Assembly: GCA_020425085.1 (NCBI GenBank)
Contig: JAGQRW010000007.1
Coordinates: 682,001-746,000, forward strand
DNA length: 64,000 nucleotides
Direction of reading: 5' to 3'
Source: Paracoccaceae bacterium
Lineage (GTDB): Bacteria > Pseudomonadota > Alphaproteobacteria > Rhodobacterales > Rhodobacteraceae
A program made the translations under genes and the position numbers. Below are positions 35,222-44,369 of this stretch, piece after piece. The notes under the pieces were generated by a model that saw only the letters and a program-made list of their open reading frames with translations, was not told the DNA's origin and made no database searches. Within the stretch, counting starts at the first letter, position 1. Each line of letters opens with the position of its first letter.

Positions 35222-35968
35222 TTGAAACCGTTTTTGATCCTGCAACTGCGCCCGGAAACCGAGGCATCGGATGACGAATATGCCGCCTTTCTGAACAAGG
35301 GCGGGCTGGCGGCCTCGGACACGCGGCGGATAAGGCTGGACCGTGAGGATTTACCGAAAAACCTTGACCTTCAGCAATTTTCAGGGGTGATCGTCGGCGG
35401 CGGCCCCGGTTGTGTCAGCGACCCGGAGGACGAAAAATCACCGGTCGAAAGGCGCATCGAGGCGGCGGTTCTGGGATTGATGCCAGAAATCACGGCGGCG
35501 GATTTTCCTTTCATGGGCTGCTGTTACGGCATCGGCATTCTGGCCCACCATCTGAGTGCCACGGTCAGCAAGGCAAGGTACGGCGAACCGGTAGGCGTGA
35601 CGCATTGCCAGATCACATCGGCGCGGGTCGCGGATGACCCGATGTTGCACGGGCTGCCGGCCGCCTTCAGCGCCTTTGTCGGCCACAAGGAGGCGGTTCA
35701 GGCATTGCCTGAAGGTTGCGCGCATCTGCTGAAATCCGATGCCTGTCCCTATCAGATGATCCGCCATGGCCGGAACGTTTATGCCACGCAGTTCCACCCC
35801 GAGGCCGACAGCCAGGGTTTTGCCCTGAGGATCAGGATTTACAAGGATCGCGGCTATTTCCCACCCGAAGACGCGGCGCGCCTGACCAGATTGTGCCATG
35901 ACGAACCGGTTGAGATGCCATCGCGCATCCTTGGCAACTTTGTCCGCCGCTATGGCCGGGATAGCTGA
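35222..35968 (+). CDS. Class I glutamine amidotransferase-like protein
   Basis: 248 residues from TTG 35222, the first codon giving the family-like N-terminus MKPFLILQLRP; the ribosome site is poor. The nucleophile elbow is GCCYG with C101 as probable nucleophile. QFHPEAD gives the His and Glu of the triad, and VIVGGGPGCVSD is the oxyanion strand region. It is a stand-alone GATase1 of the GuaA-N-terminal/YLR126C type; no synthetase partner is adjacent. It is divergent from zwf. Function unknown beyond predicted glutamine or gamma-glutamyl hydrolysis. Confidence 0.83.
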   Translation: MKPFLILQLRPETEASDDEYAAFLNKGGLAASDTRRIRLDREDLPKNLDLQQFSGVIVGGGPGCVSDPEDEKSPVERRIEAAVLGLMPEITAADFPFMGCCYGIGILAHHLSATVSKARYGEPVGVTHCQITSARVADDPMLHGLPAAFSAFVGHKEAVQALPEGCAHLLKSDACPYQMIRHGRNVYATQFHPEADSQGFALRIRIYKDRGYFPPEDAARLTRLCHDEPVEMPSRILGNFVRRYGRDS

Positions 35969-36315
35969 TTCTGTTTTGATCGGACCTGCTGCCCATAATC
36001 AGGCCTGATACAGATTCCGAATACCAGGGGCAGGCGCAGAGACCTTAACAATGAGTTAATACTTTGGGTAGAATTGGAATGAATTAAATACAACCTAAGC
36101 AGAGATATTGGTTGTCAACCCTAACGGGATATGGCAAACAGTTAGGGCAAGCAGCAGAATGGCGGTCAGCCGGAAACAGCACCACCCACCCCACCCCTCG
36201 CTCCCATGTTTCCGGCTGGCCGCACTGTCGCCCACCCTTGTTGGTGCATTTGCCCTTGCGAAACCCCCCGCTACAACCGATAAACGACACGATCTTTTTA
36301 CCACGGAGTTCCGGC
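35969..36315. other. Intergenic region with a long inverted repeat
   Basis: No gene is evident in these 347 bases. The left third is AT-rich and could hold a promoter. GCGGTCAGCCGGAAACA (36162-36178) and TGTTTCCGGCTGGCCGC (36207-36223) form a 17-bp stem with one G-U pair around a 28-base C-rich loop, 93 bases before the next gene. There is no T-run directly after it. A leader structure, a small RNA or a dispersed repeat are all possible. Confidence 0.5.
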
Positions 36316-36627
36316 ATGACCGCGCGTATCTACCAACCTGCCAGAAATGCCATGCAGTCCGGCCCCGCCAGATCCGGGAACTGGGTGCTGGAATTCGATC
36401 CGGCAATCGCGCGCGATATTGATCCGCTGATGGGCTGGACCAGTTCCAGCGACATGAACTCACAGGTGCGCATGCGGTTCGAAAGCCGCGAAGCAGCCGA
36501 GAAATATGCCGCCGATCACGGCATTCAGTTTGTGGTTCTGCCACCGCAGAAACGCCGCGCGATCGTCCGCAGCGGCGGTTATGGTGAAAACTTCACCACC
36601 GGGCGGCGCGGTAGCTGGACCCATTGA
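36316..36627 (+). CDS. Complex I accessory subunit (NDUFS4/ETC complex I family)
   Basis: Small soluble protein of 103 residues from ATG 36316 (GGAG 7 bases upstream). It matches the alphaproteobacterial NDUFS4-like family: [15 protein letters not shown] at the start, [41 protein letters not shown] and [12 protein letters not shown]. In mitochondria this subunit stabilises the NADH-binding arm of complex I. In bacteria it is usually encoded away from the nuo operon, as here. A tRNA-Arg gene follows. Confidence 0.87.
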   Translation: MTARIYQPARNAMQSGPARSGNWVLEFDPAIARDIDPLMGWTSSSDMNSQVRMRFESREAAEKYAADHGIQFVVLPPQKRRAIVRSGGYGENFTTGRRGSWTH

Positions 36628-36682
36628 AAGTTTGCGCTTTACGGTCCATTGGCTGCCCCTTACACCGCCAACATGCTGCAAA

Positions 36683-36759
36683 GGCCCCGTAGCTCAACCG
36701 GATAGAGCACTCGCCTTCTAAGCGAGGGGTTGCAGGTTCGAGTCCTGCCGGGGTCACCA
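36683..36759 (+). tRNA. tRNA-Arg (anticodon UCU)
   Basis: A full cloverleaf with encoded CCA. Acceptor GGCCCCG pairs with CGGGGTC (one G-U). The D arm is GCTC..GAGC. The anticodon arm CTCGC-CTTCTAA-GCGAG has UCU in the loop, and the T arm is GCAGG-TTCGAGT-CCTGC. It reads AGA codons. Confidence 0.95.
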
Positions 36760-36825
36760 CAGGCCGACCGCAAGCGATGCAAAACCCGTTTCCAGGCGCC
36801 CAAGCAGCGCCTTGCGCAATACCGG

Positions 36826-37908
36826 TTATTTCAACTGGAAACCCGGTGTCGATTTCGACAATGCGATTTCCGCCTCGTCCATGTCTTCGGGGATTGATTC
36901 AAACAGCGGTGTCGACATGTAGCGTTCGCCGGTATCTGGCAGAACGCAAAGGATCACCGTGCCTTTCCTGGCCTTTTTCGCCACTTCCATGGCGGCGCCA
37001 AAGGTGGCCCCGCTGGAAATGCCGCACAGGATGCCTTCGTTTGCCGCCAGTTTCTGTGTCCAGGCAATGGCGTCGGGACCGGAGACCGGGATCAGTTCGT
37101 CATAGGCGCCGTTATCCAGCAATTCCTGCAATACCAGCGGGATGAAATCCGGGGTCCAGCCCTGAATCGGATGCGGCTGAAACGCGCTGTGGGTGGTGGC
37201 CGGGCCGCCGTCGGTGGTGCGCAACTGCGCCGTCTTGCTGCCGACCAGTCCGGCATTGGTGGGCTCGGTTAAAATGATCTTGGTTTCGGGACGTTCCTTT
37301 TTCAACAGGCGGGCAACGCCGGTGATGGTGCCGCCGGTGCCATAGCCCGAAACGAAATAGTCCAGCCGGTGTCCGTCGAAATCCGCCAGAACCTCACGCG
37401 CGGTGGTGGATTCGTGGATGTCGGCATTGGCTTCGGTCTCGAACTGGCGGGCCAGAAACCAGCCGTTGGCCTTGGCCAGTTCCTCGGCTTTCTTGTACAT
37501 GCCAAGCGCCTTGTCGCCCTTGGGCGTCAGCACCACCTTGGCGCCGAAAATCCGCATCAGGCGGCGGCGTTCCACCGAAAAGCTTTCGGCCATGGTGACC
37601 ACCAGCGGATAGCCCTTTTGCGCACAGACCATGGCCAGACCGATGCCGGTATTGCCGCTGCTGGCCTCGACCACGGTCTGGCCGGGCTTCAACTGTCCGG
37701 TGCGCTCGGCGTGTTCGATGATGTTGACGGCAAGGCGATCTTTGACCGAGGCGGCGGGGTTGAAAAACTCGGCCTTGACATAAAGTTCAACCCCCTCAGG
37801 GGCGAGGTTGTTGATGCGGATGGTGGGGGTGTTGCCGATGGTTTCCAGAATGCTGGCGTAACGTTCGCCGCGCCCGTTGGTGGTTCTGATTGCACTTTGG
37901 TTGGCCAT
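36826..37908 (-). CDS. cysK: Cysteine synthase
   Basis: PLP-dependent O-acetylserine sulfhydrylase making cysteine from sulfide; 360 residues from ATG 37908. The PLP Lys is in NPAASVKDRLAV, the substrate loop is EASSGNTGIGLAM and the phosphate-binding loop is SGYGTGGTITGVARLL. CGISSGATFGAA lies near the C-terminus. It is longer than the usual ~310 residues because of an N-terminal lead and a C-terminal extension (VLPDTGERYMSTPLFESIPED onward). It is divergent from the large oxidoreductase gene. Confidence 0.93.
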   Translation of the reverse strand: MANQSAIRTTNGRGERYASILETIGNTPTIRINNLAPEGVELYVKAEFFNPAASVKDRLAVNIIEHAERTGQLKPGQTVVEASSGNTGIGLAMVCAQKGYPLVVTMAESFSVERRRLMRIFGAKVVLTPKGDKALGMYKKAEELAKANGWFLARQFETEANADIHESTTAREVLADFDGHRLDYFVSGYGTGGTITGVARLLKKERPETKIILTEPTNAGLVGSKTAQLRTTDGGPATTHSAFQPHPIQGWTPDFIPLVLQELLDNGAYDELIPVSGPDAIAWTQKLAANEGILCGISSGATFGAAMEVAKKARKGTVILCVLPDTGERYMSTPLFESIPEDMDEAEIALSKSTPGFQLK

Positions 37909-38050
37909 GGTGATTCCGATCCGCTGTTTGATTGATTGCGCCTGTGGCAGCAGGGCAAGTGGTATACCAGGCGGGCCGGTGTCGGCAAGACCGGTTGTGG
38001 CCTGAAATGCGGGCGAAATCAACAAACATGGCTTTTGGCGAATCGTCGTG

Positions 38051-38110
38051 ATTACCGTATCACCGCAATTACCGGAAAATATTTCCGAGATATTACGGCT
38101 TTTCGAGAAA
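38051..38110. promoter_or_regulatory. Clustered repeats between cysK and the IOR-type gene
   Basis: The 289-base divergent gap contains ATTACCG twice (38051 and 38069, 18 bases apart) and the dyad CGGAAA-ATA-TTTCCG (38073-38087). It also holds TATTACGG (38091-38098), an inverted partial copy, and TTTTCGAGAAA just after. The AT-rich, repeated layout suggests regulator binding, but no family can be named. Confidence 0.35.
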
Positions 38111-38197
38111 TCCTTCCCGAATACATCACTATGGCGCAAGAAATTGAAAACGACTGCCAGCCGATCCGGCATATGGTCCGGGTTTGGAGGTACCAGC

Positions 38198-41100
38198 ATG
38201 TCCGTCAACCAGCCAGATCGCCCGCAATATCAACTGTCTGATCGCTATACCGCACTGAAAGGGCGCATATTTTTGACCGGCACCCAGGCACTGGTCAGGA
38301 TCCTGTTGGATCAGGGGCGGCGTGACCGGCAGAACGGCCTGAAAACCGGTGGTTTTGTTTCCGGTTATCGCGGCTCGCCGCTGGGGGCGTTGGATACCGC
38401 GCTATGGCAGGCCGGCGATGCGCTGAAAGACCTTGGCATCGAATTTCTGCCCGCCGTGAATGAGGATTTGGCGGCCACCGCCGTTTTGGGCTCGCAACAG
38501 GCGGAAACCCAACCGGGGCGACAGGTCGAAGGCGTTTACGGCATGTGGTACGGCAAGGGGCCGGGGGTGGATCGTGCAGGCGATGCCCTAAGGCACGGTA
38601 ACGCCTATGGCTCCAGTCCGCATGGCGGTGTGCTGGTGGTGGCGGGGGATGATCACGGTTGTGTTTCATCGTCGATGTCGCATCAGTCGGATGTGGATTT
38701 CATGTCCTGGTTCATGCCCACCCTGAACCCCGCCAGCGTGGCGGAATATCTGGAATTCGGCGCCTATGGCTACGCGCTGTCGCGGTTTTCCGGCATGTGG
38801 GTTGGCTTCAAGGCGATCTCGGAAACTGTTGAAAGTGCGCAGTCGCTGGAAATACCGCCGGAAAGGGTATTTCGCCAACCGGATTTCACCCCGCCGGCTG
38901 CCGGATTGCATTACCGCTGGCCGGATTTGCCGGGGCCGCAGATCGAACAGCGGTTTGAGGACAAGAAAGAGGCGGTGCTTGCCTTTGCCGAGGCCAACCC
39001 GATTGACCGGGTGATTTACGGCGTCAAGAATGCGCGGTTCGGCATCGTCACCACCGGCAAGGGACATCTTGACTTGATGGAGGCGCTCAGGCTGCTGGGG
39101 GTGGATCAAGCCGCCTGTCACCGGCTGGGGATCGAGATTTACAAGGTCGGCATGGTCTGGCCCCTGGCGCGTCACGCCGCACTTGATTTTGTCAGCGGCA
39201 AGGATGAAGTCGTGGTGGTCGAGGAAAAGCGCGGCATCATCGAAAGCCAGCTGAAGGAATATTTCTATAACTGGTCCGGTGTTACGCCCAAGATCATGGT
39301 TGGCAAGCAGGATGGTCAGGGCAAGCGGCTGATCCCGTGGATTGGCGAATTATCCCCGCGTCTGTTGCTGCCGCTTATTGCGGGCAGGCTGGACCGGGTG
39401 TTTCCCGATCAGGGTTTTGTGGCGCGGGCCGCGGCATTGGCAACGCCACCGATATTGCTGAATGTTACCGGGGCATCGCGCACGCCCTATTTCTGTTCGG
39501 GTTGTCCGCATAACACCTCGACCAAGGTGCCGGAAGGGTCTTCAGCCCTGGCGGGTATCGGCTGTCACTTCATGGCAAGCTGGATGGATCGCAACACTTC
39601 GTCCCTGATCCAGATGGGCGGCGAGGGGGTAAACTGGGCCGCCTCGTCGCGGTTTACCGGGCATGGTCATGTATTCCAGAATCTTGGCGAAGGGACGTGG
39701 TATCATTCCGGCTCCATGGCGATCCGCCAGTCGATCGCCGCCAAGGCCAACATCACCTACAAGATCCTTTACAATGACGCTGTGGCGATGACCGGCGGCC
39801 AGCCGGTTGATGGGCCGATCAGCGTGCCGGCCATCGCCCAGATCTGCCGCGCCGAGGGGGTGAACCGGATCGCGCTGGTGTCGGATGATCCTGGCAAATT
39901 CCGCGCCCGCGACTTTCCTGTCGGTGTCAGCTTTGATCATCGCCGCGATCTGGACAGGGTGCAGCGTGAACTGCGCGAGGTGAAGGGCGTCAGCGTCCTG
40001 ATCTATGAACAGACCTGCGCCACCGAGAAACGCCGCCGCCGCAAACGCGGGTTGATGGAAGACCCGAAGAAATTCGTGATGATCAACCCCCTGGTCTGCG
40101 AGGGTTGCGGCGATTGTTCGGTTGAATCCAACTGCCTGAGCGTTGAGCCGCTGGAAACCAGGTTCGGCCGCAAACGCCGCATTAACCTATCCACCTGCAA
40201 CAAGGACTTTTCCTGTCTGAACGGTTTTTGCCCCAGTTTCGTGACGCTGGAAGGGGCGGTGCGCAAAAAGAAGGACGGCGCGGGGCTTGATGCTGTGGCC
40301 CTTGCAACAGCATTGCCAAAGCCTGCGATAAAACCGCTGGAACGACCCTATGATCTGCTGGTGACCGGGGTTGGCGGCACCGGCGTTGTCACCATCGGCG
40401 CCTTGATCAGCATGGCCGCGCATATGGAAGGGCTGGGGGCAAGCGTGCTGGATTTTACCGGCTTTGCCCAGAAATTCGGCACCGTTCTTGGCTATGTGCG
40501 CCTGGGGCCAAGGCCTGACAGCCTGTGTCAGGTCAGGATTGATGATGGCAGTGCCGATGCAGTGATCGGTTGCGATATCGTGGTGGCCTCGGCCCCCAAG
40601 GCATCGGCCACCTATCGGCGGGGTACAAGGATCGTGTTGAACGTGGCGGAAATGCCGACCGGTGATCTGGTGCGTTCCCCCGATGCCTCGTTGAAGGTTG
40701 ATGAACGGGTGCGGGTGATTGCCGATGCGGTGGGGGTCGAAAATCTTGCGGTTCTGGATGCCAATAAATGCGCCGAAAAACTGCTGGGCGACAGTGTTTT
40801 CGCCAATATGATGATGCTGGGCCATGCCTGGCAAATCGGGCTGGTGCCGGTTGGGTTTGATGCCTTGGCTGAGGCGATTGAACTGAACGGTGTGGCCCCG
40901 GCAAAGAACCACGCGGCCTTTGCCTTTGGCCGGATACTGGCGGCAGACCCGGCCAGGCTGGCGGCGGTGCTGGGGGAAGAAAAGCCCAAGGTCGAGACAC
41001 TTGAACAGCTTGTGGCCAGTAGGCAGGCATTTTTGGGCCGCTATCAGAACGCGGCTTATGGTCAGAAATATGCCGATAACATCGCCGCTATGCGCCGTGC

Positions 41101-41611
41101 CCTGCCTGCGGATTGGGCGGTTCCGATGATGGTTGCAGCGGCGCGATCCCTGTTCAAGCTGATGGCCTACAAGGACGAATATGAGGTGGCGCGGCTGCAC
41201 CGGCAACCGGAATTTGCCGCCGAACTGGCAGCGGAATTTCAACCGGGGTTCAAGTTGAAATACCACATGGCGCCGCCCTTGTTGTCACGAAAAAAAGACG
41301 CGCGCGGGCGGCCTCGCAAGAAACAGTTCGGGGCGGGAACGCCTGCCTTGTTCGGGGTGCTGGCGCGGCTGAAATCCCTGCGCGCAACCCCGTTTGATCC
41401 GTTCGGATATAGCGCCGAGCGGCGGATGGAACGCGAATTGATCGGCTGGTTTGAAGGCATCATGTCCAAGGCCGCCAATTCCGCCACCCAGGATACCGTT
41501 TCAGACTGGATCGAAATTCTAGGCGCGCCAATGCGGATGCGCGGCTATGGCCCGGTAAAGCTGGCGAATGTTGAAAAGGTCAGGGCGGAAATGACAGCGA
41601 GGCTGACCTAA
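38198..41611 (+). CDS. Indolepyruvate:ferredoxin oxidoreductase-type fused enzyme
   Basis: 1137-residue 2-oxoacid:acceptor oxidoreductase with alpha, ferredoxin and gamma parts in one chain. Start ATG 38198 is preceded by GGAGG at 7 bases. The N-terminal part (KTGGFVSGYRGSPLGALD; QVEGVYGMWYGKGPGVDRAGDA) and the central ThDP domain (GIGCHFMASWMD; LYNDAVAMTGGQPVDG) are IorA-like. Two cysteine groups follow (CEGCGDCSVESNC; CNKDFSCLNGFCP). The gamma domain begins LLVTGVGGTGVVTIGALI. It decarboxylates aromatic or branched 2-oxoacids to acyl-CoA in amino acid catabolism. In aerobes the electron acceptor is unclear. It is convergent with a DsrC-like gene. Confidence 0.88.
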   Translation: MSVNQPDRPQYQLSDRYTALKGRIFLTGTQALVRILLDQGRRDRQNGLKTGGFVSGYRGSPLGALDTALWQAGDALKDLGIEFLPAVNEDLAATAVLGSQQAETQPGRQVEGVYGMWYGKGPGVDRAGDALRHGNAYGSSPHGGVLVVAGDDHGCVSSSMSHQSDVDFMSWFMPTLNPASVAEYLEFGAYGYALSRFSGMWVGFKAISETVESAQSLEIPPERVFRQPDFTPPAAGLHYRWPDLPGPQIEQRFEDKKEAVLAFAEANPIDRVIYGVKNARFGIVTTGKGHLDLMEALRLLGVDQAACHRLGIEIYKVGMVWPLARHAALDFVSGKDEVVVVEEKRGIIESQLKEYFYNWSGVTPKIMVGKQDGQGKRLIPWIGELSPRLLLPLIAGRLDRVFPDQGFVARAAALATPPILLNVTGASRTPYFCSGCPHNTSTKVPEGSSALAGIGCHFMASWMDRNTSSLIQMGGEGVNWAASSRFTGHGHVFQNLGEGTWYHSGSMAIRQSIAAKANITYKILYNDAVAMTGGQPVDGPISVPAIAQICRAEGVNRIALVSDDPGKFRARDFPVGVSFDHRRDLDRVQRELREVKGVSVLIYEQTCATEKRRRRKRGLMEDPKKFVMINPLVCEGCGDCSVESNCLSVEPLETRFGRKRRINLSTCNKDFSCLNGFCPSFVTLEGAVRKKKDGAGLDAVALATALPKPAIKPLERPYDLLVTGVGGTGVVTIGALISMAAHMEGLGASVLDFTGFAQKFGTVLGYVRLGPRPDSLCQVRIDDGSADAVIGCDIVVASAPKASATYRRGTRIVLNVAEMPTGDLVRSPDASLKVDERVRVIADAVGVENLAVLDANKCAEKLLGDSVFANMMMLGHAWQIGLVPVGFDALAEAIELNGVAPAKNHAAFAFGRILAADPARLAAVLGEEKPKVETLEQLVASRQAFLGRYQNAAYGQKYADNIAAMRRALPADWAVPMMVAAARSLFKLMAYKDEYEVARLHRQPEFAAELAAEFQPGFKLKYHMAPPLLSRKKDARGRPRKKQFGAGTPALFGVLARLKSLRATPFDPFGYSAERRMERELIGWFEGIMSKAANSATQDTVSDWIEILGAPMRMRGYGPVKLANVEKVRAEMTARLT

Positions 41612-41973
41612 CCGGTGCTCCAGGCGCGGGGCTGCTTCATGCCGGCGATCTTGCAGGCCTGCCGCACATAGCCGTAGGGAAACAACCGGAACATTTCCTT
41701 GCGCGAACCGGGTTTGTCGGTCTTGTACCGCTCGGCCAGAAATTTCAACACGAAGCGCGCATCCGCCATGACGCCGTGTTCGTCATTATAACGGCGCATG
41801 AAATCTATCACCTCATAGTGATCGGGTGTCAGGGTTATGCTTTCTTCAGCGGCGACATGTTCGGCGAATTCCATGCTCCAGTTGTTCGGGTCGGTCAGAT
41901 AGCCACCCTCATCGCGTTCGACCTTGCCGCCAGGCAGCGACAGTTCCTGCAATTTGTCCGGTCGCGTTCGCAT
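41608..41973 (-). CDS. DsrC/TusE-like sulfur-relay family protein with altered C-terminal cysteine pattern
   Basis: 121 residues with the family core: DEGGYLTDPNNWSMEFAEHVA, ITLTPDHYEVIDFMRRYN, then LFPYGYVRQACKIAGMKQP. DsrC has two cysteines in its swinging arm, and TusE keeps only the penultimate one. Here C107 is at the upstream position (CysB), while W118 sits where the terminal cysteine (CysA) should be and a three-residue STG tail is added. Classical TusE persulfide transfer is therefore unlikely. The stop overlaps the convergent oxidoreductase gene by 4 bases. Function unknown. Confidence 0.82.
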   Translation of the reverse strand: MRTRPDKLQELSLPGGKVERDEGGYLTDPNNWSMEFAEHVAAEESITLTPDHYEVIDFMRRYNDEHGVMADARFVLKFLAERYKTDKPGSRKEMFRLFPYGYVRQACKIAGMKQPRAWSTG

Positions 41974-42191
41974 GCCTGCCCCCGAAATGGTTCGCCTGGA
42001 AAAACTCTTGCACCTTGACGCGCTATTTGGAATGCGCGAAAAGTCGCATGCTTAAGCAAAAGCCTAACTATCGGGCGGATCTGCGGATCAGGCCAGAGGC
42101 CCAAGCGTTGCAACCTGAAAAGAATGCGGATTGATATGCCAGCGACCCATGCCAATCGGCGATTTTGCAATTTAACCGATGGGTTCATCTG

Positions 42192-42872
42192 ATGGCGGGC
42201 TGGGGCGAATATCTGCTGGTGTGGCTGGTGTTTCTGGTGACGCATCTGCTGCCGTCCAGAAAGGGCATGCGCGCCTGGCTGATCGGGGTGCTGGGGCGCC
42301 GGCTTTATTTTTCCATTTACGGCACGGTGTCGTTGGTCCTGTTGGTCTGGATGATCGTGGCGGCAGCGCACGCGCCATATGTCGAGATTTGGGCGGCTGC
42401 CGACTGGCAACGCTGGCTGGCCAATATCGTGGTGCCACTGGCGCTGTGGCTGGCGATAATGGGGATCGGTATCGGTTATCCCCATACCCTGGGCGGGCGG
42501 CGCGCGCAGGTGTTTGATGTGAACAATCCCGGCATGGCGGCCGTTACCCGGCATCCGGTCCTGTGGGCGCTGGCGCTTTGGTCGCTGGTACATATGCTGG
42601 CCAATGGCGATCTGGCGCATGTGATTTTGTTCGGTGGTTTTCTGATCATGGCGCTTTTGGCGATGCCGGTTTTCGACCGCCGCGCGCAGCGGGTATTGAG
42701 CGATGCGCAATGGGCCGAGGTCAGGCGTGTTGCACCCTTGCTGCCGCATCCGGCATTCAGCCATCTGAACCGGCGCAATCTGGCGTGGCGCAGCGCAACA
42801 GCGGTGGTGATCTACCTGATTGCCTACCAGTTGCACCAACCGGTGATCGGCGTTTCGCCCGAAATCTTCTGA
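42192..42872 (+). CDS. NnrU family membrane protein
   Basis: 226 residues from ATG 42192; a TTG at 42165 is possible and neither has a strong ribosome site. Six or so hydrophobic segments are present (YLLVWLVFLVTHLLP; LYFSIYGTVSLVLLVWMIVAA; NIVVPLALWLAIMGIGIGY; HVILFGGFLIMALLAMPVF). The family motif VTRHPVLWALALWSLVHMLANGD matches NnrU. The family was named from nitric oxide metabolism loci, but no denitrification gene is nearby. Its role is unclear. Confidence 0.85.
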   Translation: MAGWGEYLLVWLVFLVTHLLPSRKGMRAWLIGVLGRRLYFSIYGTVSLVLLVWMIVAAAHAPYVEIWAAADWQRWLANIVVPLALWLAIMGIGIGYPHTLGGRRAQVFDVNNPGMAAVTRHPVLWALALWSLVHMLANGDLAHVILFGGFLIMALLAMPVFDRRAQRVLSDAQWAEVRRVAPLLPHPAFSHLNRRNLAWRSATAVVIYLIAYQLHQPVIGVSPEIF

Positions 42873-42892
42873 GTGCATTTGCTGTGTATGGC

Positions 42893-42924
42893 AAAAGGCC
42901 CGACACCTAAGCAGGTGCCGGGCC
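42893..42924 (-). terminator. Terminator at the end of the liv operon
   Basis: On the - strand, a 12-bp stem with one mismatch (arms 42913-42924 and 42897-42908, loop AAGC/GCTT) is followed by TTTT (42893-42896). It lies 91 bases beyond the livK stop. Confidence 0.75.
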
Positions 42925-43015
42925 TGATGTTCAACTGACGCTCAAGGCCATAAGCCGCTGTGCATCACATCTTCAGAACAGACGGATGCCGCAGTGCAGC
43001 CTGCCCTTGAACCGG

Positions 43016-44116
43016 TTAATTGGTGATATAGTCGTACTTGCCGTCTTTCCATTCATACATGACATAGCCGGGCAGGGTGACGTCGCCCTTGTCGTTGAAT
43101 TTCAATTCGCCAAGCACGGTCTTGAAGTTGTCTGTATCCAGTGCCTTGACCACAGCATCGAAATCGGTGCTGCCTGCGGTGGTGACCGCATCGGCCCAGA
43201 TCTGGATCGCGCCGTAGGTGTAAAGGGCATAACCCTCGGCGGTCTTACCGGCTTTTTCAAGTTCGGCCACCACCGGTGCTGCCTCGGGGTTGCGGCGCGG
43301 ATCGGGTGAGAAGGTCATCAGCGTGCCATTGCCGGCATCGCCGGTGATCGCCCAGTATTCGTTCGTTACCAGCGCATCGCCCGACATCAGGATCGTTTTC
43401 ATGCCCTGCGCCACCATCTGACGTTTCATCAGCCCGGCCTCGGTGTGATAGCCGCCGACATAAAGCACATCAACGCCTGCCTGCTTCAGCTTGGAAACCA
43501 GCGCGGTATAGTCCTTTTCACCGGCGGTATAGCTTTCCACCAATGCCGGCTTGCCGCCGAGCCGTTCATAGACCGAGCGGGTGGCGTCGGCCAGACCCTT
43601 GCCATAGGCGGTCTTGTCATCGACAAAGGCGATCTTCTTGCCGGCGAAATGATCCATCAGGTATTTGCCCGCAACCTCGCCCTGCTGGTCGTCACGACCG
43701 CAGACGCGGAAGATACCCGGGCCGGGACGCTCATCGGTGAATTTCGGGTTGGTCGATCCCGGAGAGATTTGCACAATCTGTTCATCCGCATAGACGGCCG
43801 AGGCGGGAATGGATGAACCGGAACAGAAATGCCCGGCCACGAATACCACACCTTCGCCGGCAAACTGGTTGGCAACCGCCACCGCCTGTTTGGGGTCGCA
43901 GGCGTCATCGCCGACCTCAAGCTTGAGCATTTCACCATTGACGCCGCCCTTGGCGTTGATATCGGCCACAGCCTGTTCGGCCCCGCCTTTCATCTGTTGT
44001 CCGAACGAGGCATACTGACCGGTCATTGGACCGGCAACCGCGATGGTGATGTCGGCCCAGGCCTGACCGGTGAATACCAGGCCAAGTGCTGCGCTTATCA
44101 TTAGTGTCTTTTTCAT
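43016..44116 (-). CDS. livK: Branched-chain amino acid ABC transporter substrate-binding protein
   Basis: Periplasmic binding protein of 366 residues from ATG 44116 (GGGAGA upstream). The signal peptide MKKTLMISAALGLVFTGQAWA is cleaved before DITIAVAGPMTGQYASFGQQM, the typical start of Leu/Ile/Val-binding proteins. VGDDACDPKQAVAVANQF and GHFCSGSSIPASAVYADE contain the structural cysteines. It is the last gene of the liv operon, 253 bases after the DUF6867 gene, so it may also have its own promoter. The exact ligand is not determined. Confidence 0.93.
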   Translation of the reverse strand: MKKTLMISAALGLVFTGQAWADITIAVAGPMTGQYASFGQQMKGGAEQAVADINAKGGVNGEMLKLEVGDDACDPKQAVAVANQFAGEGVVFVAGHFCSGSSIPASAVYADEQIVQISPGSTNPKFTDERPGPGIFRVCGRDDQQGEVAGKYLMDHFAGKKIAFVDDKTAYGKGLADATRSVYERLGGKPALVESYTAGEKDYTALVSKLKQAGVDVLYVGGYHTEAGLMKRQMVAQGMKTILMSGDALVTNEYWAITGDAGNGTLMTFSPDPRRNPEAAPVVAELEKAGKTAEGYALYTYGAIQIWADAVTTAGSTDFDAVVKALDTDNFKTVLGELKFNDKGDVTLPGYVMYEWKDGKYDYITN

Positions 44117-44369
44117 GTTATCTCCCAAAACAACACCGGTTGATCTTAGGGTGCTGCAACAAGGTGTTGATTTTTGCGGCACCGGTTGTCCGGGGCAGTA
44201 CCCGGAACCATGAACGTATCAAATCCCAAAATTTTGTTGATGGGAAGATGTTCTTTTTGCAAATGCGATCGGTCGGCGGAGTTTTGTTTTTCCCTGCTTC
44301 AGGGTCGGTCGAATCGGATTGCAACCTGTTGCAATCAGGGTGATCTGCTGTTGTTCCAGCCATCGGCGG

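Noticed and set aside
36084-36317. Open frame on the - strand with several cysteines in the gap before the complex I gene
   Set aside because: It spans the long inverted repeat, has no ribosome site and matches no family.
44298-44311. CCCTG-CTT-CAGGG hairpin upstream of livK as a terminator
   Set aside because: On the - strand it is followed by A rather than T residues, and the stem is only 5 bp.
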